Shown here one piece after another: positions 8,990-19,502 of a DNA stretch of 64,000 nt. The translations under genes and the position numbers were made by a program. This DNA is from Pontibacter harenae (lineage in GTDB: Bacteria; Bacteroidota; Bacteroidia; Cytophagales; Hymenobacteraceae): the NCBI RefSeq assembly GCF_020907245.1, contig NZ_JAJJWH010000003.1, positions 1 to 64,000 of the forward strand, written 5' to 3'. How positions within the stretch are numbered: the first letter of the stretch is position 1; every line of letters begins with the position of its first letter. Below the pieces are notes generated by a model, which saw only the letters and a program-made list of their open reading frames with translations, had not been told where the DNA came from and did no database searches.

Positions 8990-10379
8990 TATTTACTAAA
9001 AATTTTCTTATTGGCTTTACAAGCGTATCGATATCTCCAGCGCCAACCGTTGCTAAAACGTCAAAATCTTCATTCTGGCGCAGATTTTCCAGTACTTCTT
9101 CTTTCGAAATAAGAGTCTTTTTTGCAACAGAAACCTGCTCTAAAATAATGTCTGAAGTTACTCCTTCTATAGGTTTTTCACGTGCTGGATAAATGTCTAA
9201 CAGTACAAGTTCATCAGCTAGGCTTAAACTCTCCGCAAACTCATTTGCAAAGTCGCGTGTGCGGGTATAAAGGTGCGGCTGAAATATCACTTTAATTTTC
9301 TTGTTTGGATACATAGCGCGCAGCGAAGACATAAACGCTTCTATCTCTTTTGGATGATGCGCATAGTCATCGATATACACTTTTCCCTCGCCTTCATATA
9401 TAAACTCAAATCGCCTTTTTACCCCTGCGAAACTCTCTACGCCAGCTTTAATCTTTTCGGGCTCAACACTTAATACTTGTGCAGCCAAAGTAGCCGCCAA
9501 AACATTTTCAACGTTATGAAAACCAGGTACTCCCAAGCGCATGGAAGCTATGTTACCGAGTGGCGAAGCAGCTTCGAACTCAAACCAGCGGCCTTTTATA
9601 TGCATGCTTTCAACGTGTGCCTCCCCTGCCTTCAAACTATACCTGATTACTCTAACACCATCTTGAATTCTTTGCGTGAGGCGTGGGTCAGTATCCTGCT
9701 GCAAAATAAGGCAGCCGCCTGGCTTAATTTGACTAATGAACTGCTGAAAAGTTCTAATCAGTTCCTCTTTATCACCATAAATATCCAGGTGATCAGGGTC
9801 TGCTGACGTAACTATTGCAATATCAGGATGTAAGGTTAAAAAAGAACGATCATATTCATCTGCCTCCACCACTACTATATCTCCACCTGTTCCGCCACTT
9901 CCTATCAGCAGGTTAGAATTAAGGTTAGTACTGATACCTCCAAGAAAAGCTGAAGTATTCACCCCTGCCTGGTGTAGTAGGTGCGTAACCATGGTAGAAG
10001 TTGTAGTTTTACCATGCGTACCAGCTACTGCTACGGTATAGGCAGATGCTGTAATGATACCCAGAACCTCTGAACGTTTCATGATCGTATAGTTCTGCTC
10101 TTTCAGATATGCCCACTCCTGGTGCTCATGCGGTATAGCTGGCGTTAATACCACCAGCGTTTCTGCCTTGTGCTGGAGTATTTCCTTAGGCAAATGCACC
10201 AGGTTATCCCCATAGTGCACCACAACGCCTTCCTGCTCCAGTGCCTCAGTAAGGAGAGTACGCGTTTTATCGTAGCCCCAAACTGGAAAGCCTTTGGCTT
10301 TAAACCAACGGGCGATAGCACTCATGCCAATGCCGCCGATGCCTAAGAAGTAGATATACTTATAATCCTCCAGTTTCAC
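8970..10379 (-). CDS. murC: UDP-N-acetylmuramate--L-alanine ligase MurC
   Basis: Adds L-alanine to UDP-MurNAc in the cytoplasm. The 469-residue protein has the N-terminal GIGGIGMSAIARW motif that binds the UDP-sugar, the ATP-binding AGTHGKTTTSTMV (near 119), the central-domain VVVEADEYDRSFL (near 169), and YIDDYAHHPKEIEA (near 334), the MurC-type ligase motif. The start overlaps the murG stop by 4 bases and the end overlaps ftsQ, so translation is probably coupled. Confidence 0.97.
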   Translation of the reverse strand: MKLEDYKYIYFLGIGGIGMSAIARWFKAKGFPVWGYDKTRTLLTEALEQEGVVVHYGDNLVHLPKEILQHKAETLVVLTPAIPHEHQEWAYLKEQNYTIMKRSEVLGIITASAYTVAVAGTHGKTTTSTMVTHLLHQAGVNTSAFLGGISTNLNSNLLIGSGGTGGDIVVVEADEYDRSFLTLHPDIAIVTSADPDHLDIYGDKEELIRTFQQFISQIKPGGCLILQQDTDPRLTQRIQDGVRVIRYSLKAGEAHVESMHIKGRWFEFEAASPLGNIASMRLGVPGFHNVENVLAATLAAQVLSVEPEKIKAGVESFAGVKRRFEFIYEGEGKVYIDDYAHHPKEIEAFMSSLRAMYPNKKIKVIFQPHLYTRTRDFANEFAESLSLADELVLLDIYPAREKPIEGVTSDIILEQVSVAKKTLISKEEVLENLRQNEDFDVLATVGAGDIDTLVKPIRKFLVNNGYGLE

Positions 10380-11488
10380 TTGATCAGTTTGATTAACTCG
10401 TTAACAATATCAACTGCCGCATTTGGACGCGCCATGGTTAGTATTTGCTGCGACAGGCGCTTCTGTTCCTGCTCGTTCTGCAGCAAATCGAGAACAGCCT
10501 GCACCAACTGCTGTTGGGAATTTTTGTCTTTTACTAACACAGCGGCATCTTTTTGTACCAAAGCCATTGCGTTCTTTGTCTGATGGTCCTCAGCTACATT
10601 TGGCGAAGGCACCAGAATAGCAGGCTTACCTGCCAAACACAGCTCCGAAATAGAGAGTGCACCCGCTCTGGAAATAACTACATCTGCAGCGGCATAGGCT
10701 AAATCCATTCGTTTTATAAAATCGAAGGCTCTTACACCAGCGGCAGCGTATGGCTGCTCCAGTTCCTGTGCCTGCGGATAATAAGTTTTACCTGTTTGCC
10801 AGATTAACTGATAACCAGCTCCCGCTAATCTTTCTAATCCAGCTGCTATACTTTGGTTTATGGTTCTGGCCCCCAAGCTACCACCTATCACCAGAATGGT
10901 CTTCTTTTCAGACGTCAGTCCAAAATGTAGCAAGGCCTCCCGCTTCTTCTCCTTAATATCCATGATATCCTGGCGCACAGGATTTCCTGTTAGCACCAAC
11001 TTTTCAGCAGGAAAAAACTGCGACATATTATCATAAGCCACACAAACTTTATTCACACGTTTTGCCAACAGCTTGTTTGTAATACCTGCATAAGAATTCT
11101 GCTCTTGAACTAGGGCAGGCACATTACGCGCGGTAGCGGCATATAACAACGGTCCGCTTGCATAGCCTCCTACTCCTACAACTGCATCGGGTTTAAATTC
11201 TTTTATTATCTTATGAGACGCACGTACACTTGAAAACACCTTTAGCGGAAACGAAAGGTTGTCCAGCGTAAGGCGGCGCTGCAAACCGCTGATCCATAAA
11301 CCTACAATCTTATAACCAGCCTCAGGCACACGTGTCATTTCCATTCTGCCTTTGGCACCTACAAACAAAATATCAGAGGCAGGACTAATTGCCTTGATTT
11401 GGTTTGCGATAGCCACCGCAGGATAGATATGCCCACCTGTGCCACCTCCACTGATGATGATGCGATATGGTCTTTGGCTATTAAGCAT
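10376..11488 (-). CDS. murG: Undecaprenyldiphospho-muramoylpentapeptide beta-N-acetylglucosaminyltransferase MurG
   Basis: Turns lipid I into lipid II at the inner face of the membrane. The 370-residue GT-B enzyme starts with IIISGGGTGGHIYPAVAIA (G-loop 1), followed by GVGGYASGP (near 105), VQEQNSYAGITNKL (near 128), and in the C-terminal domain LVIGGSLGARTIN (near 200) and the sugar-nucleotide motif SRAGALSISEL (near 274). The 8-base overlap with ftsW and 4-base overlap with murC place it inside the operon. Confidence 0.97.
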   Translation of the reverse strand: MLNSQRPYRIIISGGGTGGHIYPAVAIANQIKAISPASDILFVGAKGRMEMTRVPEAGYKIVGLWISGLQRRLTLDNLSFPLKVFSSVRASHKIIKEFKPDAVVGVGGYASGPLLYAATARNVPALVQEQNSYAGITNKLLAKRVNKVCVAYDNMSQFFPAEKLVLTGNPVRQDIMDIKEKKREALLHFGLTSEKKTILVIGGSLGARTINQSIAAGLERLAGAGYQLIWQTGKTYYPQAQELEQPYAAAGVRAFDFIKRMDLAYAAADVVISRAGALSISELCLAGKPAILVPSPNVAEDHQTKNAMALVQKDAAVLVKDKNSQQQLVQAVLDLLQNEQEQKRLSQQILTMARPNAAVDIVNELIKLIK

Positions 11489-12659
11489 TAACTGGTTTAT
11501 TTAAAATTGGCTCGCTTACGGCTGCTTGTTGAGCTTCTCTATCATTTCGGCTCACGCTAAGAATAATACCCAACGATATACCTGTAAAAATCAGCGATGT
11601 ACCACCCATGCTCAGCAGTGGCAACGGTAGACCAGTAATAGGCCCTAATCCCACAGCCACAGCCATGTTCACCATACCCTGCAACACGAGGCTGAAACTT
11701 AATCCTGCTGAAAGTAATCCTCCGAAAGCCCCTCTACTATTCAAAACGGTCACCATGCCGCGGTAGAGTAGCGCCAGGTACAGGAACAACACTACTGCTC
11801 CTCCCAGCAAACCATACTCTTCAATAATGATGGAGTAAATAAAATCTGAGTAAGGGTGCGGCAAAATATCACGTTGATCGCTATTTCCTGGCCCCTTGCC
11901 TATTACACCACCCGTAGCAATAGCAATGTAAGACTGCTCCAACTGGAATGGTGTCGCGTTAGGATCCATAAAGTCTTCTACACGACTGATTGCCGTATCT
12001 AAACGTTGCCCTGCCGCTAGTGCAATACCTCCAAACACTCCCCCTGCAACTATTACTGCTAACAAATATTTGGCAGGAACCCTGCCTATAAACATGAGCA
12101 ACAGGCAAGTAGCAAACAGCAACACAGCAGTGGATGTGTTTGTTAAGAAGATAAGCGAACAGATAACAACGGTCCATCCGAAGATCGGCAGTAGAATCTG
12201 CTTGATATCATTCTTAATATCCTGGTTCTTCCCCATCTTATCCTGTCTCTTAGAAAGCATGCTTGCTAAGTAAGAAATCAAGGCCAGTTTAGCTAAGTCG
12301 GAAGGCTGGAAGGTTTGGTTGATAACTGGAATTGTTATCCAACGGGAAGCTTCGTTTATGTTAGAGCCATAGATATAGGTAATTATGAGCAATGGAGCCG
12401 ATATAACTAGGGCTAACAAAGAAAGCTTTGAGTAATAGCGGTAATCTATTTTGTGAGCGGCCCACATAAAGGCGAGCCCCACCAAAATAAGGAAGGAGTG
12501 CTTAAAGAGGAAATACTCTGTATTGCCCTCCATTTTTTTGTACGCAAGTGTTCCTGTTGCAGAGTATACCACTGCAACACTTAAAAGCGAAAAGGCAAGA
12601 ACAATACCCCAAAGTACTGCATCTCCCTTCAGATTCTGCTGTAACCAATTTCTGATCAT
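11481..12659 (-). CDS. ftsW: Peptidoglycan glycosyltransferase FtsW (SEDS family)
   Basis: A polytopic membrane enzyme of 392 residues that polymerises lipid II with its partner PBP (FtsI) at the septum. About ten hydrophobic segments are visible. SEDS signatures include SRWITIPVINQTFQPSDLAK (near 110-129), the extracellular-loop stretch QLEQSYIAIATGGVIGKGPG, and LPLLSMGGTSLI near the C-terminus. The catalytic Asp of the family would be the D in QPSDLAK. The Gln/Glu-rich C-terminal tail is cytoplasmic. Confidence 0.95.
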   Translation of the reverse strand: MIRNWLQQNLKGDAVLWGIVLAFSLLSVAVVYSATGTLAYKKMEGNTEYFLFKHSFLILVGLAFMWAAHKIDYRYYSKLSLLALVISAPLLIITYIYGSNINEASRWITIPVINQTFQPSDLAKLALISYLASMLSKRQDKMGKNQDIKNDIKQILLPIFGWTVVICSLIFLTNTSTAVLLFATCLLLMFIGRVPAKYLLAVIVAGGVFGGIALAAGQRLDTAISRVEDFMDPNATPFQLEQSYIAIATGGVIGKGPGNSDQRDILPHPYSDFIYSIIIEEYGLLGGAVVLFLYLALLYRGMVTVLNSRGAFGGLLSAGLSFSLVLQGMVNMAVAVGLGPITGLPLPLLSMGGTSLIFTGISLGIILSVSRNDREAQQAAVSEPILNKPVNA

Positions 12660-12681
12660 AAACCTCTGGCTAATGTTTATG

Positions 12682-14025
12682 CTATTTCTTTAAAACTATC
12701 TTCTCTACAGCTTCTTTAAAACGCTGCCCACGATGCTCATAATTATTGAACAAGTCGAAACTGGCACATGCTGGAGACAATAAAACCACATCTCCTGCCT
12801 CTGCCAGTGAACGGCCTAAACGCACGGCATATTCAATAGAGGTTGTTTCTGCCACAATCGGCACAATTCTATTGAAAGCCTGCTGCAGCTTTTTATTATC
12901 TTTGCCTAAGCAGATCAGCACCTTTACTTTTTCACGGGCTAAATCTTCCAGTACACTATAGTCATTCCCCTTATCCACACCTCCGGCAATCCAAATAATT
13001 GGCTGTTTGATGCCTTCCAGCGCATAATAAACCGCCTCCACATTGGTAGCTTTTGAGTCGTTTACATAGGTTACTTCTTTTGCCACTCCTACCTTCTGCA
13101 GACGGTGCTCGGCATTCTGGAATGTCTCCAGCGCTTTAGAAATTTCCTCGTCGCTTACCTTCATCAGCTTTGCCACCGCCACGGCAGCCATTGTGTTGTA
13201 CTGGTTGTGCTTTCCGATGAGCGGAGATTTTGAAACATCCACCTTCCCTTCGTAAAATTTCACCTCAACCTCAACCCTTCCATTCTCAAACTTTACCTTC
13301 GCATCCTCAGCACCCTGAAGCGAAAACGGCACTACTGTACCGCCAAATGTTGCGTGGTCGAAAGCCTTCGCAATGTTTTCATCATCGGTGTTGTACACAA
13401 AAAAATCGGCACCTGCCATGTTCTGTGCAATGCGCAGTTTAGAGGCAGCATACTTCTCCATGCTATACTCATAGCGGTCAAGGTGGTCGGGCGTAATGTT
13501 CAGCAATACGCCAATGTGCGCCTTAAACTGGTACATGTTGTCGAGCTGAAAACTGCTTAGCTCCACCACATAGTAATCGTACTTGTTCTCAATTACCTTC
13601 TCCGCCAGGCTCTCCCCTACATTTCCTGCCAGTGCTACATTTATACCTGCCGATTTTAGCAAGTGGTAAGTGAGCAGTGTGGTGGTAGTCTTACCGTTTG
13701 TGCCTGTAATGCAGATAAACTTTGCATTAGTATAACGGCCTGCAAACTCTATTTCCGAGATTACAGGTATCTCTCTTTTGGCTGCTTCTTGTATAATTGC
13801 AGCTTTATCAGGAATGCCAGGACTTTTAATGATTTCATCAGCTTCTAGGATTTGGTTGAATGTATGTTCTCCTTCTTCAAAAGGAATATTGGCATTGTTG
13901 AGTTTAGCTTTATACTGCTCCTTTACCTGCCCCTGATCCGATACAAACACCTCTAGCCCCTTTGCCTTTGCCAGCAAAGCGGCCCCTACACCACTCTCTC
14001 CCGCTCCTAGTATTGCTAATTTCAT
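12682..14025 (-). CDS. murD: UDP-N-acetylmuramoylalanine--D-glutamate ligase MurD
   Basis: Adds D-glutamate to UDP-MurNAc-L-Ala. The 447-residue protein shows AILGAGESGVGAALLAKAKG at the N-terminus (UDP-binding), CITGTNGKTTTTLLTYHLL (near 110, ATP-binding), a central NITPDHLDRYEYSMEKY, and YVNDSKATNVEAV (near 315) of the C-terminal ligase domain. The gene is separated from mraY by 177 bases, the largest gap inside the dcw block. Confidence 0.97.
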   Translation of the reverse strand: MKLAILGAGESGVGAALLAKAKGLEVFVSDQGQVKEQYKAKLNNANIPFEEGEHTFNQILEADEIIKSPGIPDKAAIIQEAAKREIPVISEIEFAGRYTNAKFICITGTNGKTTTTLLTYHLLKSAGINVALAGNVGESLAEKVIENKYDYYVVELSSFQLDNMYQFKAHIGVLLNITPDHLDRYEYSMEKYAASKLRIAQNMAGADFFVYNTDDENIAKAFDHATFGGTVVPFSLQGAEDAKVKFENGRVEVEVKFYEGKVDVSKSPLIGKHNQYNTMAAVAVAKLMKVSDEEISKALETFQNAEHRLQKVGVAKEVTYVNDSKATNVEAVYYALEGIKQPIIWIAGGVDKGNDYSVLEDLAREKVKVLICLGKDNKKLQQAFNRIVPIVAETTSIEYAVRLGRSLAEAGDVVLLSPACASFDLFNNYEHRGQRFKEAVEKIVLKK

Positions 14026-14202
14026 AGTTTGTTATTTCGTGCTTTACGTGTCGTGTACTAACTCTGATAATAATTAACAAAGTCACTTAACTTCGGCTTC
14101 CATATGGCAATTTCTGACATTTTGTTTTCCAGCGTTTCGCTATGAACATATTGCTTTCCTTAGTCTTCTCCTATGAGACAGACTCAAAGCGAAATACCAG
14201 TT
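14026..14202 (-). other. 177-base gap inside the dcw block, between mraY and murD
   Basis: No coding sequence, hairpin terminator or TAnnTTTG promoter box was recognised here on the minus strand. It is conspicuous because neighbouring dcw genes overlap or are separated by at most about 50 bases. Confidence 0.5.
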
Positions 14203-15423
14203 CTACCTAAGTTTCAGCGTAGCCAGCGTTAAAATGGCTAGCATGATACCTACAATCCAGAACCTGGAAACAATCTTTGCTTCGTGATAGCCAAGCTTCT
14301 GGTAGTGATGGTGCAGCGGCGCCATCTTAAAGATGCGTCGGCCTTCGCCATACTTTCTTTTCGTATACTTAAAATAGCTCACCTGCAACATCACCGACAG
14401 GTTCTCTATCAGGAAGATGCCACAAAGCATTGGAATCAACAGTTCTTTTCTTACAATCAGGGCCAGTACCGCTATTATTCCGCCTATGGCCAAACTGCCT
14501 GTGTCGCCCATAAACACCTGTGCCGGGTAAGAGTTATACCACAGAAAGCCTACACACGCTCCCACAAAGGCCAGACAGAATATAGCCAACTCACCTGAGT
14601 TTGGAATAAACATGATATCCAGGTAATCGGCGAAAATGGTATTACCTGAAACGTAGGTAAAAATCGCTAACGTCATTCCAATAATAGCCGAGGTACCTGC
14701 CGCTAAACCGTCTATACCGTCGGTAATGTTAGCGCCGTTTGAAACTGCCGTAATTACCAAAATCACGAATGGAATGTAGAGGTAGCAAGACCAGTCCTGA
14801 AAAATAGGCCCAGCAAAGGCAAACAGGTTACAGTAATCCAACTCATTATTCTTTCGGAACGGAATAGTTGTAATCATCGACTTGATGTCTGTAAAACTAC
14901 CAGAAGCGTTTACAGCTGAAGTGGTACCATCAGAAAAAATATACTGACGCACTACCACATCATCACTGAAGTATAACGTGCATCCTACTATCAACCCCAG
15001 TCCTATCTGACCCAGCACTTTAAATCTGCCTGCCAGACCTTCCTTATTCTTTTTGAATACTTTAATATAGTCATCCAGGAATCCGATTAAGCCTAACCAT
15101 ACTGTAGAAACCAGCATCAACAAGATGTATATGTTATCGAGGCGCGCAAAAAGTAAAGTCGGAACAAGAATTGCTAATAAAATTATTAGACCACCCATTG
15201 TTGGCGTGCCTTTTTTAGCCATTTGTCCTTCCAGACCAAGATCGCGGATGCTCTCCCCTACCTGCTTGCGCTGCAGCACTTTTATCAGCTTACCGCCAAA
15301 AATCATTGCAATAAGCAACGACACGAGTGTAGCCATACCTGCCCGGAACGAAATGTATTGGAACACGCCAGCTCCAAAAATATCGAACTCGCGGTCTAAG
15401 TATGTAAAAAGGTAGTATAACAT
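14203..15423 (-). CDS. mraY: Phospho-N-acetylmuramoyl-pentapeptide-transferase MraY
   Basis: Integral membrane enzyme moving phospho-MurNAc-pentapeptide onto undecaprenyl phosphate to make lipid I. The family motifs are visible: [15 protein letters not shown] (near 71), [20 protein letters not shown] (near 113-132), [12 protein letters not shown] (near 236-247), [11 protein letters not shown] (near 310) and [11 protein letters not shown] (near 370). At 406 residues it is about 45 longer than the E. coli enzyme; the extra part is a loop near residues 150-200 (a stretch around [15 protein letters not shown]), as is usual for Bacteroidota. Confidence 0.97.
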   Translation of the reverse strand: MLYYLFTYLDREFDIFGAGVFQYISFRAGMATLVSLLIAMIFGGKLIKVLQRKQVGESIRDLGLEGQMAKKGTPTMGGLIILLAILVPTLLFARLDNIYILLMLVSTVWLGLIGFLDDYIKVFKKNKEGLAGRFKVLGQIGLGLIVGCTLYFSDDVVVRQYIFSDGTTSAVNASGSFTDIKSMITTIPFRKNNELDYCNLFAFAGPIFQDWSCYLYIPFVILVITAVSNGANITDGIDGLAAGTSAIIGMTLAIFTYVSGNTIFADYLDIMFIPNSGELAIFCLAFVGACVGFLWYNSYPAQVFMGDTGSLAIGGIIAVLALIVRKELLIPMLCGIFLIENLSVMLQVSYFKYTKRKYGEGRRIFKMAPLHHHYQKLGYHEAKIVSRFWIVGIMLAILTLATLKLR

Positions 15424-15473
15424 TTAGTACTTCTGTAACCTTTGGCTAAAAGGGTTATAATTATTTAATTTTA

Positions 15474-16937
15474 TTATTTCTGTAACTGTTCGAACGCCTC
15501 GCGCAACACCTGCTTATCGTCAAAAGGGGCTTTTACGCCCTTTACTTCCTGGTATGTTTCATGGCCTTTGCCAGCCACCAGTATAATATCGTTAGTATCT
15601 GCCAGCATACAGGCCGTTTTGATTGCCTCCCTACGGTCCAGCACCGACAGTGTTTTCTTATAATCAAGCGGCTTCACACCTTTCTGCATGTCCTCTAGTA
15701 TCGCCTGCGGCTCTTCAAAGCGCGGGTTATCAGAAGTAAGTATAACTTTGTCGCTCAAGCGGCAGGCAATGTCTGCCATTACAGGCCGCTTAGCTGCATC
15801 TCGGTTTCCACCGCAGCCCACTATTGTAATAACTTTCTGCAGCGGCGTTCTGATCTGCTGGATCGTATTCAGCACATTTTCTAAGGCGTCAGGCGTATGC
15901 GCATAATCTACTATACCTGTAATCTGCGTATCCGATACCACATAATCGAAACGGCCAGCAGCAGAATTCAGGCTGGAAAGCACAGTTAACGTCTCCACAG
16001 GATCTTCGCCTAAAAGTACCGCTACACCATATGCGCTGAGCAAATTATAAGCATTGAATGCCCCAATAAGCTTGCACCATATCTCATGACCATCTATCTC
16101 TAAGTGTAAGCCTTGGATTGTATTATCGAGGATACGGGCTTTGAACTCCACAGCCTTTCGCAAAGCATAGTAATGCACATCTGCCTTTGTGTTCTGCACC
16201 ATCACAGGACCACGCTTATCGTCGGCATTTATCAGCGTAAAAGCACCTTTCGGCATTCCGTCGAAGAAAAGCTTTTTGGCTTTGATGTACTCATCAAACG
16301 TCTTATGGTAATCTAAATGGTCGTGGGTGATATTGGTGAAAACACCACCTGCAAACTTTAGTCCCGCTACTCGCTGTTGTACCATGGCATGTGAACTTAC
16401 CTCCATAAAACAGTAAGCACAGCCAGCCTTCACCATTTTAGCCAGCAACTCGTTTAGCGTAACCGCGTCTGGCGTGGTATGGGTGGCAGGAATTACTTCC
16501 TCATCTATCTGGTTTTGTACCGTAGATATCAAACCAACATTATACCCCAATTCACGGAACAGCTTATGCAGTAGAGTAACCGAAGTGGTTTTTCCGTTTG
16601 TACCTGTTACCCCAACCAGTTTTAACTTTTTAGATGGAAACCCATAAAAAACCGAAGCCATTTGCCCTAAGGCTAATGCAGAATCAGTCACTACTACATA
16701 AGTGATAGTTGGCTCCAGCGATTCTGGCAACTGCTCGCAAACTATAACGGCTGCATTTGCCTCAACGGCTTTAGCTATATAAGCATGCCCATCCGATTGC
16801 ACGCCACGCACAGCCACAAAAGCAACTCCCTCGCGCACCTGGCGCGAATCGAAGGTAATGGCAGCAACAGGCACCTCCAAAGAGCCTCTGCTGTCGAGTA
16901 CTTTTACCTCTTGTAGTATGGTTTGTAGCAATTGCAT
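15474..16937 (-). CDS. murE: UDP-N-acetylmuramoyl-tripeptide synthetase MurE (meso-DAP type)
   Basis: Adds the third residue of the stem peptide. The 487-residue protein has VGVTGTNGKTTSVTLLHKLF near 107 (ATP loop), NITHDHLDYHKTFDEYIKAK near 202, DYAHTPDALENVL near 343, and TSDNPRFEEP near 400. DNPR is the motif that marks meso-diaminopimelate-adding enzymes as opposed to lysine-adding ones. Its start shares one base with the ftsI stop (TAATG junction), suggesting coupled translation. Confidence 0.97.
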   Translation of the reverse strand: MQLLQTILQEVKVLDSRGSLEVPVAAITFDSRQVREGVAFVAVRGVQSDGHAYIAKAVEANAAVIVCEQLPESLEPTITYVVVTDSALALGQMASVFYGFPSKKLKLVGVTGTNGKTTSVTLLHKLFRELGYNVGLISTVQNQIDEEVIPATHTTPDAVTLNELLAKMVKAGCAYCFMEVSSHAMVQQRVAGLKFAGGVFTNITHDHLDYHKTFDEYIKAKKLFFDGMPKGAFTLINADDKRGPVMVQNTKADVHYYALRKAVEFKARILDNTIQGLHLEIDGHEIWCKLIGAFNAYNLLSAYGVAVLLGEDPVETLTVLSSLNSAAGRFDYVVSDTQITGIVDYAHTPDALENVLNTIQQIRTPLQKVITIVGCGGNRDAAKRPVMADIACRLSDKVILTSDNPRFEEPQAILEDMQKGVKPLDYKKTLSVLDRREAIKTACMLADTNDIILVAGKGHETYQEVKGVKAPFDDKQVLREAFEQLQK

Positions 16938-19036
16938 TAGCTTAAAACAATCGTTATTCTTTTTTCTTCATTTATTACAGTACCTGGCTCCAGCGACTGC
17001 TTCTGCACACGCTTTCCGACGCCCTGAACCTCTACCTGCAAATGCTCATTTCCAAGTATAAATAACGCATCGCGCAGTGTCATTCCTTTTACATCGGGCA
17101 CCTGCCCTTTCAACATAGCGTTGCTCTCAAACTTTAGAGAACGTTGCATTGGCTTTACTTGCACCCACTCTTCGTCTACCCCTGCAGTATGGTTGCTAAT
17201 GCCAATCTTGTTCAGGATAAGTGTCAAGTCATCTAAACTTCCTGCTTCTGGGTTAGGGATACTGTTTCTTTCAGGAATTACCCTTGCCTGAAGCGGCTGG
17301 TGCATAGCCAGGTCACGGGCATAGGCCTTATCAGCCAGCTCTTTAAACACAGGAGCCGCCACATCACCACCGTAAACGTTTACACCTTTGGGGCTATCAA
17401 TAATCACGATGCAGCTGTACTTCGGATTGTCTGCTGGGAAATAACCTGCAAAAGAAGTTGAATATTCACGAACGTAGCGTCCGTTCTTCACTTTACGAGC
17501 CGTACCAGTTTTACCAGCAATCTTGTAATCTTTGTTGCGGATGTTTCTGGCAGTACCCTGTTCTACCACTCCTTCTAGCATTGCTCGCAGCTTTTTTAGT
17601 GTCTCATCCGAGCAAACTTTTTCATTTAGCACACGCGTGTGGAAAGATTGAATTACTTGGTCCGCTTTACGTATCTCTTTTACTATAATCGGCTGAATTT
17701 TTACACCGTTGTTTGCCACAGCATTGTAGAACGCCAGCGTCTGTAGTGGAGATATCTTTGTTTCGTAGCCTATACCCATAGAGGTAAGCGTAGTCCCATA
17801 CCAGTTTCTATCTTGCGGGTTCTTAATATATGGCCGCGCCTCCCCTTCCATCTGAAACCCAAGTGTACTACCCAAACCGAATTTATTCAGATAATCTACA
17901 TAGGCCTGCGGGTTTGTAGAGAAAGTCTGCTCCATCAATTTAGCCACACCAATGTTAGAAGACTTCTCAAACACCTGCTGCACCGTTATCTTACCAAAAC
18001 CTCCATGATGCGAATCGCTCATATAGGTGTTCTTGATGCGGTAACGGCCATTACCTGTGTCTATAGAATCTGCAAGACTGATAGTAGGGTTATGCTCCAG
18101 CATGGCCATCATAGAAGCAAGCTTAAAGGTTGAACCAGGTTCCGTACGCCCTTGGTTACCAACAGCATAGTTATAATCCTCTATGTAACCACCTTTAACT
18201 TTGCCGAGGTTAGCAATGGCTTTTATCTCGCCTGTCTTCACCTCCATCATAATCACGCAGCCATACTCGGCATTTGTTGCCATCAACTGCTTATAAAGCG
18301 CATTCTCAGCTACGTCCTGCAGGTTTATATCTATAGTAGTCTTGATATCATAACCATGAAGCGGCTTAACTTCCGTACCATCATACACAGGCTTATTACC
18401 TCCTGCAATACGCTCAAAAAGCGCTTCGCCGTCTGTACCAGCCAAGTCGTTGTTAAAGCTAAACTCAAGACCCGCTCCGTTTTTGTCTTCGTTTATAAAC
18501 CCAATGGTACGCTCTGCCAAAATTCCGAATGGTTTGAAACGCTTCTCTACCTTCTCGAAGATAACTCCACCGCGGTTTTTGCCTTCTCTGAAAATGGGCC
18601 ACTGCGACATCATCTTTTTATCCTGGTAGTTGATCTGACGACCGTGCAGTCTGATGTAACGCCTTCCAGCATGACGTGCGTTTTTAATCCTGCGCCTGTA
18701 GTAATCTTCAGAACGATCTTTATAAAAGCGGGAAAGCAACATCGCCAGCGAGTCTATACCTGCATTAAAACTTTCAGCTTTAGCAATGGTCGGATCGAAG
18801 GCGACTCTATAGAATGGCAAAGAGGTAGCCATGATGCTTTCGTTGTCAGAAAAGATATTTCCGCGCGTGGCAAAAACTGGCTGGTAATGAATTCTTCGCT
18901 CTTTTGAAATTTTCTTCCACTTTTCGCCATCGGAGAACTGTATGCGCGTGAGCTTATAAAAAATAGCGCACGCCAAAACACAGACAACCAAAAAGGCTAC
19001 CCGTACCCTGACTACTATGGATTTCTTAATATTCAT
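16937..19036 (-). CDS. ftsI: Septal penicillin-binding protein 3 (FtsI) with a C-terminal PASTA domain
   Basis: A class B transpeptidase of 699 residues that crosslinks septal peptidoglycan. One N-terminal membrane helix (about residues 8-27) precedes the dimerisation domain (about 60-220). The transpeptidase domain has the serine motif EPGSTFKLASM (SxxK, near 297), EKSSNIGVAKL (SxN, near 355) and AGKTGTARKV (KTG, near 509). The last ~55 residues (GQVPDVKGMTLRDALFILG onward) are a single PASTA domain. The gene overlaps ftsL by 11 bases and touches murE. Confidence 0.96.
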   Translation of the reverse strand: MNIKKSIVVRVRVAFLVVCVLACAIFYKLTRIQFSDGEKWKKISKERRIHYQPVFATRGNIFSDNESIMATSLPFYRVAFDPTIAKAESFNAGIDSLAMLLSRFYKDRSEDYYRRRIKNARHAGRRYIRLHGRQINYQDKKMMSQWPIFREGKNRGGVIFEKVEKRFKPFGILAERTIGFINEDKNGAGLEFSFNNDLAGTDGEALFERIAGGNKPVYDGTEVKPLHGYDIKTTIDINLQDVAENALYKQLMATNAEYGCVIMMEVKTGEIKAIANLGKVKGGYIEDYNYAVGNQGRTEPGSTFKLASMMAMLEHNPTISLADSIDTGNGRYRIKNTYMSDSHHGGFGKITVQQVFEKSSNIGVAKLMEQTFSTNPQAYVDYLNKFGLGSTLGFQMEGEARPYIKNPQDRNWYGTTLTSMGIGYETKISPLQTLAFYNAVANNGVKIQPIIVKEIRKADQVIQSFHTRVLNEKVCSDETLKKLRAMLEGVVEQGTARNIRNKDYKIAGKTGTARKVKNGRYVREYSTSFAGYFPADNPKYSCIVIIDSPKGVNVYGGDVAAPVFKELADKAYARDLAMHQPLQARVIPERNSIPNPEAGSLDDLTLILNKIGISNHTAGVDEEWVQVKPMQRSLKFESNAMLKGQVPDVKGMTLRDALFILGNEHLQVEVQGVGKRVQKQSLEPGTVINEEKRITIVLS

Positions 19037-19469
19037 CTGCAGGTACTATAACTTGATAAGGCGGAGATGAACTTTCTACAAGGCCAAGCGGAGCGACATT
19101 TCGCGCTACCTCAGATTGCTTGCTTGCCTCCATGTACTCAGACGCAAGCGTAGTATAATCTGCACGCAGATCTTCGGTTTCAACTTTAACCTTATCTATT
19201 CTGCGGATTGTTTTTTCGGCGTAATGGGTATTGCCGATATAGAAAAGCGTAATACCTGTCAGGAATAGGATATGTGGCAGGTACTTAAGTGGCACCCCCT
19301 CTTCGAACAAAGAGTCAAGGTTGGTATACTTATCGAGGTAATGAAATAAACTAAAACCTTTGGATTTAGTTTTTGGCGCCTTCTCCTTAGGCTTCACACG
19401 CGCCTTATTTCCTTTGGGCGTGCTAGGTCTTTCTGTAATAAGGTTAGAAGCCATAGTTTTACTCTTCAT
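19026..19469 (-). CDS. ftsL: FtsL-like divisome protein
   Basis: A 147-residue bitopic protein. A basic N-terminus rich in Lys, Arg and Pro (to about 60) is followed by one membrane helix near residues 65-82 (YLPHILFLTGITLFYIG) and a periplasmic heptad-like coiled coil (AEKTIRRIDKVKVETEDLRA). Topology and position between rsmH and ftsI identify it as the FtsL-type partner of FtsI/FtsQ; sequence conservation is weak, as is usual for the family. Confidence 0.85.
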   Translation of the reverse strand: MKSKTMASNLITERPSTPKGNKARVKPKEKAPKTKSKGFSLFHYLDKYTNLDSLFEEGVPLKYLPHILFLTGITLFYIGNTHYAEKTIRRIDKVKVETEDLRADYTTLASEYMEASKQSEVARNVAPLGLVESSSPPYQVIVPADEY

Positions 19470-19502
19470 TAAGTCTGCTTTTTAACAGCAGTAGGTTATT
19501 AT

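Noticed and set aside
18152..18907. 251-codon plus-strand frame opposite ftsI
   Set aside because: Lies wholly inside the ftsI gene, has no recognisable motif and no promoter.
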